Below are positions 1 to 14,594 of a DNA stretch of 64,000 nt, piece by piece (position 1 is the first letter of the stretch; every line of letters starts with the position of its first letter). The notes beneath the pieces are model-generated. The model ran no database searches and had not been told where the DNA came from. It saw nothing but the letters and a program-made list of their open reading frames with translations. The position numbers and the translations under genes were made by a program. Source of the stretch: Sipunculus nudus (lineage: Eukaryota; Annelida; Sipuncula; Golfingiida; Sipunculidae). The stretch covers positions 34,714,027 to 34,778,026 of the forward strand of contig CM049308.1 in NCBI GenBank assembly GCA_026874595.1. The letters are read 5' to 3'.

Positions 1-892
1 GTATGTTTAAAAGACGATGTGATCGAGATACACACACAGCTACACACACACACACACACACACACAGACATATGTAGTCAAGGACAATGAGAGTTTAAAG
101 GAATTCTAGTTCTGAGTCAATCAAAGCAGTTATCTCGTTACCGGCTCCACTGTTACATCAGTGGACATAAACAGAGATTTATAAACCGTCACTGTATGTA
201 TGATCAGCGTTCTGATATTACATATATTTTTAACCCGACCTAACACGTTTATAAATTTCTATAATTGATATAAGATTACGATAAACATTTGAAATATATA
301 AGAACCGTGTCTGGAACAGTCGGCTGAGGAAACTTGTGGCTCATATAAAGGACAAGTGGTACTCATGGATGAGAAATCTACAAGTTATTGCTCATTTGTT
401 TTCCAATCTTGTTTCTAGTGCACAAAAAAAGGAACTGCGGTAATGACAGATTTAGGATACGTGTCATGAAGAATTAGCCCATAAAAATAACCTTCGTTCC
501 AGACAGAGCAAAGATTTGGGTAATTTTGTTTGTAGTTCAGATGAACAATTGACGAACCAGTCAGGATGTTTATTTTGTTGGAGCGCCGACTTTTTTGTAA
601 AACGAGAAAGAAAATTAGTAATACAACGATTGTATCACATGACTTTATTATATTGATACCGCGGTGAAATAATTAAAGGTAATTTATGAATAATAAATAA
701 ATACAAATTCAATAATGATCAGACCAATGCCCTTTTTAGTCAGTTATTGGGCTCCATGCATGTCGCGCTGTTTGTGGACGAGTTTTGAGCAATTATCTGC
801 ATTGAGTGAGCATATAAAGTTTCATCAGAACATTTGAATTTGTATGATCAAAATAGTGACATTTTTTAAATCACTATTTTTTATTAGCGAAC
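1..892. other. Non-coding flank with a short CA microsatellite
   Basis: AT-rich sequence with no coding-like frame. A CA dinucleotide run lies near position 40-66. Nothing else is recognisable. Confidence 0.6.
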
Positions 893-3060
893 CTGTGAGC
901 TTATGCGATGGTGCGGCGTCGTGCGTCGTGTGTCGTGCGTCGTCTGTACGTTAACAATAGCTATCTCAAAAACGGCAGGAGCTAGCATCACCAAATTTTT
1001 CGAAAATAATCATCCAAAAAACTATATCGGATTGTGTTTATTTTTTTTTGTGACTGCATTTTCTTAGATTTAAAAAAAAAAAAGCTAATAAAGCTTTAAA
1101 AATCTTCTTCTCCGAAACTGTCCAGCCAAATTGTCCAATATTTCACAGAAATGATCCCTGGAACAATCTTTCTCAAGTTTGTTCGAATGGTTCCAGTTCG
1201 GAGATTTTTGGCCGAGTTACAGGAGGTTGAACTTTGTTAACTGTGCAAAAAAGCATATTAAGATTTAAATCTCAGAAACGGCTGGAGCTATCATCACCAA
1301 ATTTTATGCCAATGTTGGTCACATAGGTCATATCTGAAATTGAGGTATTGGTGGCGCCACCTGCATTGGCCTTTTTTGTATGGGGTCATCGGTGCCTGTA
1401 TCACACTGAGGGCTACAAAAAACTTCTATTCTGAAACCATATGGCCAAAATGTTTAATATCGCACAGAAATGATCCAAGGGTACTGCTTTCTGAAGTGTT
1501 TAAATGTTTTCTTTTCAGTGACTTTGGCTAAGTTATGGAAGTTGAATTTAGTCATATGCTGTAACAGCCTGTTTTAGCTCAGTGGCTACAAAGATCTTCT
1601 CCTCAAAAACCACTGGGGCAAATTCTTAAATCTCACACATTAATTATCCTTAGATGTTGATAATTAATGTTTTTTCAAGTGCTTTTGGTTCAGTGATTTT
1701 TGGCTGAGTTATGGGAAGCTTAACTTAGCCATTTTGCTGTATTTTCCCATAAGAGTTATAAACCTGTAAAACGTTTTTTGACTGCCGCTATTGAAGCCAA
1801 TTTGTTAAATATTTTACAAGAATAATCCCCTGAATAATTCTTATAATCATTGTCTTTTATGGTTCCAAAGAATAAATTTTGGCTGAATTATAAAGATTCA
1901 ATTGAGTCATTTTACCATATATTATAGCTGTGTGAAGCAGATACATCTAGACTGGCACCAGTTTATCAGCATTAATTACATCATGCCTCTAGACATTTGA
2001 TTTCAGGTTATCTATGGTTAATATTGACAAGAATGTTTTTTAAAAGCTTTTAAAAAATGTAGATTTATGATTTTTAGATATTCCTCATGCCAGGCAATGT
2101 TTACAATCACTGGTATACAGCTCTCTGTGGGTATATAAATACGGCTGTACATTGATTATAAATTATCAATAGTCAAATTAATTCAAGATTTTGCCATCAG
2201 TGAGATGTATCTGTATTACAATTTTGCATTCAATATGCATCTGTAATATGTTTTAGGGAACCTGTGAGCTAATGCGATGGTGTGGCGGCGTTTGTCTTCT
2301 GTACGTTAACCCATACTATTTTGAAAATGATTGGAGCTAGCATCCTGAAATTTAATGCAAAAAATTAGCCATCTCAAAAACTCTGCATTTTCTTAAATTT
2401 TATAGAGAAAAAGCTAAAAAAACTTTAAAAATCTTCTCCTCCAAAACACTCAAGCCAAATTGTTCAATATTTCACAGAAATAATCTTTTATACCATCTCC
2501 CTCAATTTTGTTCCAATGGTTCAAGTTTGGTGAATTTTAGCCGAGTTACAGGAAGTTGAACTTAGTCATCTGTCCAAAAAAGCATACTAAAATGACAGTC
2601 TCAGAAACGGCCGGAGCTATCATCACCAAATTGTTTGCCAGTGTTTGTCACATGAGTCATATTTGAAATTCAGGTATTGGTGGCGCCACCTGCATTGACC
2701 TTTTTTTGTACGGGGGTCATTGATCATCTTTTATTATTCTAGATGTTTTGATAAAAAGTTTATGAATATGTCGGCTTGAAAAAAATTTTTTTAGCCAAAG
2801 TCTTTCAGTATGTGTAAACAGATATACCAACAGGCCAAGATTGAATCCGTATCTTTAAATAGGTTGAGAAACTGCGAACTGTTTCAGATTTGGCAACAGA
2901 TCAAGAGTTCATACAGTGCAGCCAAATATAGGTCAAGTGTTCAATCAGTGCAGCCAAGCACAAGGCATGTGATCACCTCATTGGTGACATGTGAACACCT
3001 CATGGGCACTATGTGATCACTTCATGGGTGTCAAGCCCCTCAGGGCAGGGCCCCTGCATG
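893..3060 (+). repeat. Interspersed repeat, two head-to-tail units (copy A)
   Basis: Two units begin with nearly the same words, 'gaacctgtgagct-a/t-atgcgatggtg', at about 893 and 2257. Each carries the palindrome GGTGGCGCCACC (1350-1361 and 2679-2690). Phrases such as 'gaagcagatacatctag' and 'cagagttacaggaggttgaa'-like text recur in the block at 29.3-31.0 kb, so these are members of one dispersed family. Short reading frames inside are not supported as genes. The repeat resembles dispersed repeats common in bivalve genomes; no transposase is visible, so its class is unknown. Confidence 0.7.
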
Positions 3061-3420
3061 AGCTTATGCAACGGTGTGGCTACTATTTCAAATTTGGCAA
3101 CAGGCTAGAGGTCAGTCTGGATCTATTTATAGCTTTGGCAGACTGCCAACTGTATCAGATTAGGCAAAAGGTCAAGAGTTCACTCAGTGCAGTCGCTGCA
3201 TTCTATTTATAGCTTTGGCAGACTGCCAACTGTGTCAGATTATGCAACAGGTCAAGAGTTCACTCAGTACAGCCAAGTGCAGGTCAAAAGTTCACTCAGT
3301 CTATCCAGGTGCAGGTCATGAGTTCACTCAGTGCAGTAACCTGAGCAAGCAATTTGTCACAGTTCACTCGAGGCAACAGCCTTTCTCACCTAAGCCTGGT
3401 CAGCCCCATGCATCAGACTC
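2860..3420 (+). repeat. Short imperfect tandem repeats
   Basis: The words 'caagagttcactcagtgcag' and 'tttggcagactgccaactgt' recur, the latter at about 3130 and 3214 (period near 84 bp). This is internal sub-repeat structure at the end of the interspersed repeat. The three small open frames across it are a by-product of the repetition. Confidence 0.65.
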
Positions 3421-3429
3421 AAGATAAGT

Positions 3430-6400
3430 TTGATGTATTGGCCTAATATTTTGAACTGTCCATGTGTCTTTGATCGCTTTCTCGCTCACAAGACAGGTGT
3501 CACCACCTACAATGACTTTTGCACAGTGTGTGTCCCTGCGTTTTTCTCAGAGGGGTTTGATATATCAGCCTGAAATTGGGCATATGTATATATCTCTGAT
3601 AGCTTCGTTGTATACAAGACTGGTGGTGTCAAATACAATCTTTTGAGTGTTGTGTGCACCCATGCCAGAATTTCAGCAGTGATGTTTGTGTAATAGGGCC
3701 ACTTCGGATAAGGCTCAGCAGGGGGTCTTGGATGGGGCATGTAGGGGCAAACAGAAGGCCCAGGCCACTTGGTCAGCAGTGGTATTATACAGTACTGTAC
3801 CTGGGCATGAACCAGTTATCTCATTGTTTATTGTGAATATAGCTTGATATTGCTATAATTAAACAAATGAAACATTTAAGTTACTTCCAGGTATCCTTCC
3901 TCTTAAAATGAGATGTTTGATAAATCAAACAACAACAATAGTTCCAGTAATATGTATAAACTATAGCAAAGGTTAGCTTGAACATTAAAGCAATGTCATT
4001 TTCTTGACAAGCAATTCCCTTATGCTGTTCGATTTGTCTGTTCATAACTTCTTTAGCCTTTACTGCCTTGCTTGTCTATTTCATGTTTTATGGCTGGTAA
4101 AAATGATTTTAATAAATACTGTCTATATATGCCTCTGTGTAGCCAATCAGATAACATGTATGTATTTCTGTACATGCCATTTGCCCTTGTGTCTGACTGT
4201 AATAATTCTAAGGATGTGCAGGATTTATAACAAGAACTCTTCAACCTACATATGTTAATCATTTTTAAAGCAATCTATGCATAAAAGTTTCTTTTACTGA
4301 ATAAACAATTTACTTCTATGAGACTGTCTACGCATGTCGGGCAGTGGAGAATACTATCGGGGCTTGCACCAAGAATTCATAGGTGTGTCATCACTGATGT
4401 ATAATCCGGATAGAGTTAATGAACATTTTTGATGCTGATACCGATGTGATTTAACAAATATGTTTACTGCAATTTTCTCAAACCGTCTTCCGTATCTCAC
4501 AGGGGCAGGCAAGTTTTTCTTCATCCAAACTACTGCATTTTAACAAAGCTTGAGCTGTTTTACTGTTATCAGTTAAATATACTACCTGGCGAAATGTGGA
4601 GGCTGTCAATAAACCTTTCCTCATGTTATGCCAGTTGCGGTTATCATTTTGTATCTTGTTTCAACTTCTATATTCCTAATTTCATCATATTTGAACATGG
4701 ACAAAAAGCATTCATCAAAACAGAGAGGTTCTCATACATCATGAGTAATTTGACATACACACACATGTATTTATATATACCTTCTTAGCATCTGTATGAC
4801 ATATTTGAAATTTATATACTCAATCGTATTTCAAATATGTTACAATTAAGTATAAGGTTTTAAAAAATAAGGTATTATGTTTCCAGTATGTTAATTCTAA
4901 ACCAGCTTTAGATATAATATTTCATAGTGAACTCATCAATGGAACCAGAGTCTATAATTTTATTTATCACTTTATTTCATTTGCAATATATAAATAATGC
5001 TCTCTAAACAATATGGGGGTGATTTCATTGAACATCCCCCCCCCCCCGTTTGTCAAAAAGTGGGGGATACATACCCGTTCAGCTTAGTCACAGGGTCTTT
5101 TCCCCGGGTCCTTGGTTTGACTTTACCCTTGAGAGTAAAATACTGCTGATCAGGATACTTGTAAAATTCAACATGAAGCACATAGCCATCTTGGGCCATT
5201 GTATATACCCCTCCATCTTATGGTTTTCTTTCATTGTCCCTATGTTGTGATCACCAAACCTAGTCAGGTAATCATAGATATCAAACACAAATATTGTGGG
5301 TAGAATGTTTATATCTTAAGAACCATTTTCATTGAACATTCCAGGATTATCATGGTACAAATCATCACCAGTTTCTGTCCAATGACTTAGAACCAATCTT
5401 TTACTATAGACCGCCAGGGTTAACATCAGGTCCTAATTCCTGGCTTGCTCTGCACAGTTTAACCAATGCCGCTTTTCTGCTTTTAGCTATAACAACTCCC
5501 CTTTCCTGCAGATAAGCTTGCAATTCTTTAACCGGCCTTTTATCAAATTAATAAGTCAAAATACAAGAAATAACAAGTGACCTGTTGCTGCTGATCTATA
5601 CACACTGTGTTATTAATAGGATGTGGCCCCCTGTCTTTGCCCCTACATCAGTGGCTGGCAGGCTGCCAGCTGCTTATCCGGGTAGCCCCTATTGTTTCTT
5701 ATTCAAAATGTTTAGTACTTGCATTGTTCATATACATGAAAAGTAATGGTCCAGCATTGAAGCATTATACCTGGTGTATTTCCCAATGCACAGGTTCGCA
5801 TTAGGCCTGTAGGCCTTGTCTACTAACATATCACAATGACAAGTTTACAAAAGTGTGTGAGGAGCCAATAACTAGATAAAGGCCCTTGATTAACTCAGAA
5901 TGCGGGATCGTATGGACTTTCATTGTCCTGATGTGTTGGTGTATTAGTATATATCATCCCCCTCCCATAACCTGGCCGTTAGATTAGGAGGACTTTGAAA
6001 CCCATAATGCCACGGTTCCCGCCAGCATTCGCAGCAGGGCTTGACAACTACCAGTCGCAAAACCGGGTATCATAGGAATTAAGCTGTTCCTACACAAATC
6101 ATTCTGTCCTTGTATTTGTTTAAAAAATAAAGTATCCTCAAAGTATGGGCAAAAATTTGTAGGGCACTAAGGCCAGACTTTTTTAATTTTTCGGTTTACA
6201 AACCCGCCGACCTCCGATATCCTCATTTCAGAAAAAAAAATAAAATTGGCATTTTGACTTTTTTTCCCTTTTATATTGCGTCGCCGAATCCAACACGGCT
6301 GTTGACAAATGAAATGTTCAGTGACCGTGTGTATTAGATCACCTCGTAGTTAGAACTCTTATGATTGGCTGCTAAGGTCACTTTCTCAATGGCAGAAGGA

Positions 6401-8160
6401 GGGTTTAAGCCAATCACAATAGGGTATCCTTGAGCCATAAATGCAATTGATTGGCCATCAAGTAGTCAAAAGATTCAGCAGGGAAATTGAGAATTCTTGG
6501 AGAGTTTTCAAAGTTCGTATTCTGCACTACAGTACATTTTTAAACCAGCGTTTATGTCATATTTACATCGTTAAACATATTTGTTTTAGATAGATGTGAA
6601 TTAGAAAAGAAAATTAGTTTGCCACTGTTAATAGCTTGTTGGATATACAAATTTACTTCTTAAGACTAATTATTGCACTCAAAGTCAGACGCTATGTATT
6701 ACTGCAAATTGGCTTAGTTTCACACTCTTAAAAATATTATAACTTGTAAAAACTTAAAAACGTAGTCTTGTAACGCTTAAAAGAAAATTACTGAACAGAT
6801 GAAATTAAATACTGCATGAGGTTGTCATGTATTCTTTAAAAACTCCAGGAATTCTCAGGGTTTCTGCAGGATTTCCGACTATCTGTAGTCTTAGTGGCGC
6901 GGGTTTATGTTAAGCGTAGACTTTGCGGGTATTTTTAAAGTCAAAACAAAAGCAAGCTAAAATGAAAGCCATTTAAAATGCAGAAACTTTGAAATGATTC
7001 ATTTAATTGTTCCAAACGGATGTGAGGGAAGCTTTGATGTGTATAGATGCCGAAAAACAATACCGGACTGACAGTCGCCAAGTGACGGCATATTAAAATG
7101 AGCACGATACGTACTGTCACGGCCGTGGTAAGAAATGCAGATCTTTATTATTAAACAAAGATTATTAATAATTTTTCAACTTTTAAAATAGTTGGATTAT
7201 TAAATTTGATCTTCAATGGAAACCTCACATTATTAGCAGTTGTTGTATATTCAAAGGAATATCAAACATGCGCAACACAAAAAAGGAAAGGTCATGGTCA
7301 TGAATCAAACAACTCCGAGTTCCATGTTGATGACATTTGATAAACTATAGGCGAATAGCTGCAGGTTGCATATTTTCATTGTTATTGTCATTCACGACTG
7401 AAAAATAAAAACTGTATTCTATCATGCTAGCAGTGAATATTTTGTTTTCTCCTTGGATATCTGACAAAAATATATTATTTTGTATTTGTATAAGTATTTG
7501 ACTGGTCTTTAATTTGTAAACTTTATCAAATAGGCAGTTAACTTGGCAGGAACAGTGACTGAAGTTTTATTTCAGGTGTGTATGAAATCATATATAAGTT
7601 TTACTGTTTAAACTTTTATTTGTCATTATTTTACCTTCGATGACATTTGAATGGCTTGAAATAACATGGCACACGCATGATTCATGTGGAAAACTCAAGA
7701 GGATGATAAAATTTTAATTTTTATATATAATTTTATATATTTTATATAGTATTATATAGTGCCATTTAAAAATGAATTTTATAACCCAACTGAACAATAC
7801 AGCCTTTTTTTTTTATAGGATTCCCGGACACCAGTGTCCAGGTTTGTTCCTTTTTTTTTTCCTACCTCCTACCTATCACTTTTGTCAAACACGTTCGTAA
7901 ACCAAAGAATTAAAAAAGTCTGGCCTTATTGCGGCGACACCAAAAGTTAATGGACAGATGCAGGACGGACGGACCGAGGGTACACCATAATGCATCCCCT
8001 CATAGACGGGCGTATAAAAAAAATGTTGTGTTAATCCCAGAGCTGAAGCTCCACATCTCATCATATAGATATTCAATTGTCATCCATATTAGGATACTTC
8101 ATTACTGATAGACCATCCCTGACCATTAAATTTCCTTAACTTAGAGGGAGAGATAGTATA
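3430..8160. other. Gene-poor AT-rich stretch
   Basis: No frame with coding character, no RNA gene and no clear repeat array was found. There is a poly-C run near 5036-5047 and an AT-rich patch at about 7720-7760. All frames are short and unsupported. Confidence 0.5.
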
Positions 8161-8399
8161 AAATATTGGAATTACATACTAGAATAATATCAACAGGTCA
8201 ACGTGGCTGCTACAAGAATGAAGCAAACTTGTGTGCAGCAACACAGAAATCTTACACATTCATGACTTGCCTGAGAAACAGTTGCGATGTATTTCCTCAG
8301 CCCACGAGAGTTTATCCTTTCGGGGCGCTTCAAACCAGGGCAAGTATCGGCTATTTCACGGAGATCAGTGTTGCAACTCATATGGCTTGCTTCTTGGGA

Positions 8400-8951
8400 T
8401 CCCGAATTTTCCCTTCTTCAACAGCAAAATTGATATTGCAGAACTACAGTCTGGAGGTAGCAGGTGTCCCTCCGACAATGACCAAGTCCATTCTCTTAGT
8501 AAGCATCCTGTCTGCTGCAGAAAGCGTCAACTCCAGTTCTCCAGACTTGTAGTCTGACCATGCTGGATGACTAAAGCATACTGCTCAAATGTCATGTCCT
8601 CTACTTCTGCCCTCCTCCTTTCGTTGAACAATATCAGTCTTGCCAATGTCAGTTTTGCAAGTGACTGCCACATAAAACATCTGGATGATGAACACTGTGT
8701 TGCAATATTGCAACTATTGCTTTCATCTGGCCCTGAATTAAAATTTCGAGCCGTTTGAGGTCTTCTGTTATTGGGATGGCTTTTGACTCTATTCTCTTTG
8801 CAACACAGGTCTTTTTCTGTGCGACTGCATTTACTTTATATCTCCATTCAGCATCAAATAACACTTTGACGTCTGAAGCTTCTTTGTTTCTTTTCTCATT
8901 GCTTTCCCTCGATGCAGCTCCTGACTTCTCTTGAATTACATGGTTCATCAA
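8400..8951 (-). pseudogene. Exon-like fragment(s) of an unknown gene
   Basis: On the minus strand a 99-residue open stretch (8649-8945) has balanced composition with charged helical runs. Below it are further short coding-like stretches in shifted frames. Stops and frame changes separate them and no splice pattern was convincing. It could be part of a host gene or an old transposon protein; no family is recognised. Confidence 0.25.
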
Positions 8952-9097
8952 ATGACCGATGTGCTTACCATCACATGGACAAATAAAATTATTCTAACAA
9001 ATCAAAAGTGGTTACAATTACAAATCAGACTGGTGGTATTTTTCTGCTTATTATTTTATACATCACATATATTATTACCAACAACAACAATCTTTAA

Positions 9098-9098
9098 A

Positions 9099-9134
<36 letters not shown>

Positions 9135-9175
9135 AATATATATATATATATTTATATTTATGCATATAAAGATAC
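9098..9175. repeat. AT microsatellite
   Basis: Runs of 'atatat' separated by 'ttaaa' and 'ttatatt'. Simple sequence only. Confidence 0.9.
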
Positions 9176-9179
9176 ATAT

Positions 9180-10704
9180 TAGCCACTTATCTCCTTTTTG
9201 TGTAGTTTCTTGTGAAAGACTTTATTCTTTTATACTGCTAGGAAATACAGTGTATTTGCCCAGAACCAATTTTAGAATCACGGAAACGCTTTGGACCACA
9301 CATATGTACATTTATAATAATAATCCTTACCCTCCTGTTTTTTGGGTTTATTTTCCTTCCTTTTTTAATTTGGAACACCAGATTTTCCATTAGACACAAA
9401 ATAACGAGGAACTCATGGGTCAGAGTGCTTAGCTGAAGTTTATATTGAAGGTATAAATCTAGAATCATAAAAAATTGAAAAAAAAGTCTCAATATTATCT
9501 GAGAAAATAAAGTCTCAATATTATCTAAAAAAGTAAATAATATTGGCCATGGCTGATATGATTGGTTTGAACTGATGAATAAGGAACTGTTGCAAATTAA
9601 TATTTGTGATGTTACAGTGTGTTTTTCTAATTGAACCATATGAGCACTTAAGATCTAGACTGATACTTTCATCACTGGTTAACTCATTAATAAATTGTTG
9701 ACCCTTGTACAGCAGTTGACACATATATACAGTTAGATCTTCATTTTTTTTTATTTATACCATGTTATTTTCAATTTATAGATTTTACACAGTTGCACAA
9801 CCTTATTAGTGGTGTCCCACTGTTGCAATAGGCCTATAACAGTTTTGATGACAATCAATTTTTACTTTTTCTTTTCCTTTTGATTGGTGCCCCCTAGCTG
9901 GTTTATGATGGCTTCAAACTTGTGTGACTTTCTCCGTTTCCCTCCGCCCGAGAAGTGATTTTTTGAAAAGTGTATCAGTTCCTTGATATCTTCAGTGTTC
10001 TTGCGTTTTTCCTCAAGAACTTTGAAGAAAGTTGAAGCAGAGGGCTTATCTGTAATTGTAAACCAAAAAGTTATAATGAAATTATATGGTTGCCTACACA
10101 CGTTATAGGCACCTTATAAATAACTGAGGCAACCTGTTGACCGTGGGATCAGTTTTTTTTTGCCTTATTTGATGTTTGTACATAGAAGGGTTAACAAATG
10201 GAAACAAATAGTGTGTTGCATACATGTGGAAGTTGACAGGTCACAACTTGCACTAAACGTCCTCTGGGAAACAACTGCCTAAAATGGCGATGGAACTTTA
10301 CTCCACCCAACCATCCATATGTATTAAATTAAACAAAGGTTACACGTTTATAATACTTCCCAATAGTACATAAATCTGCTTGTGATGATATTAATACATG
10401 CATGTCAAAAACTAATTTCTCTAAGGGCAAATGAACTTATATATGTGTGAACCCAGAGATATGGACCAATTTGCACCAACTACAGTATCCAGATTATGAA
10501 AAATAAATGACCCATCACCCATGAACCTCGTCTTTTTTTATCTAGACGAGATTTCACTAGGACTTGTCTGGATGCCAACCATAAATTGCTACGTCTTATG
10601 AAAGGGTGTGTGTGTGTGTGTTCAAAGTATGTTTCTGCATGTGCTTTCTGCATAGTGCTCGATACAGGTAAGGTCTCTCAGGTTAGCTCTTAACGTGCCT
10701 AACG

Positions 10705-10758
<54 letters not shown>

Positions 10759-12975
10759 TATATTATGTGTGTGTGTGTGGATTTGAAAACAAATTTCACT
10801 ACAATCATTTAATATTGAGTAAAAAAAATTCACACAGCGTATTTATACATTATCAATACATATATAATGCCTTTGAATTTGCTACCCTTGGGATATCTGA
10901 TTGTTGCAGATGAATTTTTTAACAATTAGATTAACAAAACTGCAGATATAAATGAAAATAAAATTTTGCTAATTGTACCCATTGAATGTCTTTTACATAA
11001 TAAAAAGCTGCTCTGTTTATTTATCAAATCTAGTTTGGAATGCCTCATCAAAAATACGTTGCAGATATTATAATATTTGCTTGGGAAACAATACTTGTAC
11101 CATTGTAAATTAAATTTTAAAAAAAATACATGGAATAGAACACTTCATTAAAAAAAATTAAACTTATGTTAAGACTGAACAAATATTAGGGAATAGCATT
11201 TCAATTCAGTCAGTTTCGGTCAGTTCCTGTGTGTTATGGTCATATAAGGTCCGTCTCAGTAAAGAGTCGAACCAGTGTTCTCATGTTTTCAAACCAGGTT
11301 TATTAGTCAGTATGACAGGCAAAACGTCATTCTGGTCGTCGTTAAACTGCACTGTCCGTCAAAGTCTCCTCTAGAAGTGCCAGCTGAAGCTAGGTAATTG
11401 TGAGCATTGCTCTGCTACGTATCCCATGGAGTCATTAGACCCACACGTGTCGCCAATGTCACCCTCAAAATCTTGATCAGTAGGTTTCTGTATTGGTACG
11501 TCAGTCATACTCGGGACACTGAAAGGGCCGAATATCTCCCCTATGAAGGTCCCAACTTAATGGTACATGATATCATATTAATATATATATATATATAAAT
11601 TAACCATCTCATAAACAAAAAAACAATGTATTCTAACCCTTGTTCTTCACCATTGCTTTTAATACCCCTGCCATTTTACAGGTAATTAATAAAACTATTA
11701 GTGTATTTTCTTCATAATGTTGATACTTTTTCAAACTATCATTATCAACTGCGACTACTAATGTCATTTCAGACTCTCCAAACAAACAGCCACACAGCAG
11801 CTTTGAAACATAGGAGCCAACAAAATCAGATGTTGACCTCATTTAAAGAAGCAGAAGCTAATGTGACCAAAAAGACCAAAACATAGAATTCTCTCTACAG
11901 CCATCAACTGCAGAGCCAACTACCCAGACGCCTGTAATGGAAACCACCCCCACTGCAGATAAAACAACTAAAACTTCTTCCAGCAAACTCAGACCCTGTT
12001 GATATGTTCATCAGATGCAGGAAAGAACGGAGGTTGTAATGGTGGAGCTGGGGATCATGTGCTGGTGTATTCCCGGGCCTTCCCCTGAGAGGGGCTCAGG
12101 CACATGATCCGGGTTGATGCAGGAGGAGAGTGCGATGGACAAGTCACGATGGCTCTTTTGCGTCATGACATGCCTAAGTTCCTAGAAAACACTCAAAGTT
12201 CTTTGCCACAGACGTTTAAGTTGTCATCTTTGCCTGGTCACACATAGGTTTATCTGCTAATAAAATCTTTATAGGTAGCTCATTTGAGCTTGATATAATC
12301 TAGAATGTACCAAATACATAACTGAGGGATGTCAGCAATAGACAGACTGAAATGGCTTTTTGAAAGACATTTTTTTATTTTTTCGGTAGGGTAAACTGAT
12401 ATTTAAATATTTATTTTTTATGAAAAATGTGTGAGGACTTTACATACGAAACAATAGGGTTGTTCGATATACTTAGTCCATGGAGAGGATTCTCAGTGTT
12501 TTGCCGGTCAGGCAGGGCCCGCTATCAGGAGAAAACCTACTGCTACCAACTGCTGAAAATTGTAAATTGTAAAAAGGGACTTGGAACTGAGAGGTTGTTG
12601 GGATTGGCCAACGAGCAATCGAAAGGACGACTCTTTTTTCTGATTGGTCGGGGCCAATTTGTAACTTATTTAAAAAGATGCTATAGGATAAACAAAGTAT
12701 GTTATTTTTAAAAGTCAGTTATAAATATGATTTCAATCAATTATCAATTGAACATGTTTTTTTTTATTAAGGACTCCAGAAGTCAGGCCTAGCCCACCTC
12801 TGGAGTCAAATGGAAAAGCAAACTCAGTCACATATTATATAAAAATTGTGCACATGGCGAACTTATAACAGAATATCACAAAAAAATAATCCCGACTTTA
12901 AATACCAAGTTTAAGCTCCCCATCACGGACTTAACATAATTAAACATTCAAGTAAACTAAAAAACTAGAATTTCC
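9180..12975. other. Gene-poor stretch
   Basis: No gene is supported. A minus-strand stretch near 9862-10020 encodes a short lysine-rich peptide that ends at a possible splice donor (AAAAA|GTAAAA) and may be an isolated exon, but nothing confirms it. A (TA)n tract lies at about 10709-10752 and a shorter one near 11582. Confidence 0.45.
10709..10752. repeat. TA microsatellite
   Basis: Uninterrupted TA run followed by interrupted TA and a short TG run. Confidence 0.9.
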
Positions 12976-12979
12976 GTTT

Positions 12980-13760
12980 ACATTTGCATTTCATACAGGA
13001 TCTTTATCAAATTAATGGACCAATGGTTATGACTTTCAACCGACAGTACTCGAAGCTACAAAAATATCAGAATGGAACCTAAACACATTCTTAGGAGTAA
13101 GCAAAGAACTAGAGCAAACAAACATTTTATGTGAAGTTATTAGAAAATTACATACACATTTTTATAAACCATTATAATATAAAAGATCATTTTAAAATTA
13201 AGCGACCCATTGGTCATTGCTCTCAAAGGTCAACAAAGATTTATTAGATTTTCAAGATATGTGGGTTTTATTTCTCACTTAACAATATGTGATGTAGATT
13301 AAACATTTCAGGATCATTATGCAAGTTTAAATAAAAGTATTTTCCGCAATAAAACTTACTTAGATTTGCGATGGGATGTTCTATTGATTCCTCAGTCTGT
13401 GTGACCGCTGTAAAAAGAGAACATTTGCATTCCATACACGTTCTTTATCAAATAAATGGACCAACATGTCATGACTCTCAACTGACAGTCATCGAAGCTA
13501 CAAAATTATCAGAATGGAACTAAACACACTCTTAGGAGCTTACAAAGATCTAGAGCAAACAAACATTTTTATATGAAGTTATTAGAAAATTACATACACA
13601 TTATCATAAACCACTATAATATATAAGATCTTTATAAAATTAGGCGAGCCATTGGTCATGGCTCTAAAAGGTCAACAAAGATTTATTAGATTTACAAGAT
13701 ATGTAGGTTTTATTTCTCACTAAACCATTTGGGATATAGCTTAAACATTTCAGGACCATT
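12980..13760 (+). repeat. Imperfect tandem duplication, period about 440 bp
   Basis: The segment starting near 12980 ('tttgcatttcatacaggatc') returns near 13424 ('tttgcattccatacacgttc'). Long matching text follows, including 'gagcaaacaaacattt' and 'aaaggtcaacaaagatttat'. No coding sequence lies in either copy. Confidence 0.8.
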
Positions 13761-14590
13761 GTGCAAGTGATCTCACATGTATAAGGAAACTATTTTTAGA
13801 ATTGCAAGAAAAAATGGACAATTGTATCGGTAGAGCAGGAACAACCACCTGATTTCCTGACAGATTTGAATTGATTTAAAAATTGTTGTGCAAGCCAAGT
13901 TAAGACCATTCAATCAAGAGAAAGTGTAGTCAACTTGTTAGACCAATTGAGAAAGCAAAGAGATGTCAGTCAAAATTATCATTACTCAAAATGATCAACA
14001 CTGGACTTTAAAAGCAATTGGAAAGCCATTAATAAGGAAAAAACCGGACATGCCAATATAATATTTAATAGAAAGCAATCATTGTTATTATGTGAAATAA
14101 TCCCGAAAAAGACTTGTCCGAATGTTGATGTTTTGATATAAACCAGTTGTAGAATAAGATGACACTTATGAAGAATAAATTTATTATGCCTCAAAATAAC
14201 AAGCAAGCACAAAAGAATGATAATTGACAAAAGGACAGGCACAAACAGTCATTCTTGCAATAAAAGAAAAACTCAACAGAAAACAAAGCCATAAGTATTC
14301 AGTATGAAGGAAGACATAAAGGATTTAACGGACAGTCCACAACCATACGAAAAATGTAATGTCAGATTCTACTTCTATGCAAGATAGATAAATAATACTA
14401 AACTGCAAAAAATCTATGGTGAGCCTTTAAATTAAACAATGCCATTACGAAGGCACCAAACATGATTGAACCCTCCACATTTAATATCTATGGTCATGTC
14501 AAAATAGTTCTGGTGATTAGTCACAGAAGCATATGCAATTGCACTCAATACGTTAACTGTAATTTCGATTGCATTGCACTGTGTATTTCC
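13761..14590. other. Gene-free stretch
   Basis: Nothing recognisable; short frames only. Confidence 0.5.
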
Positions 14591-14594
14591 TCCG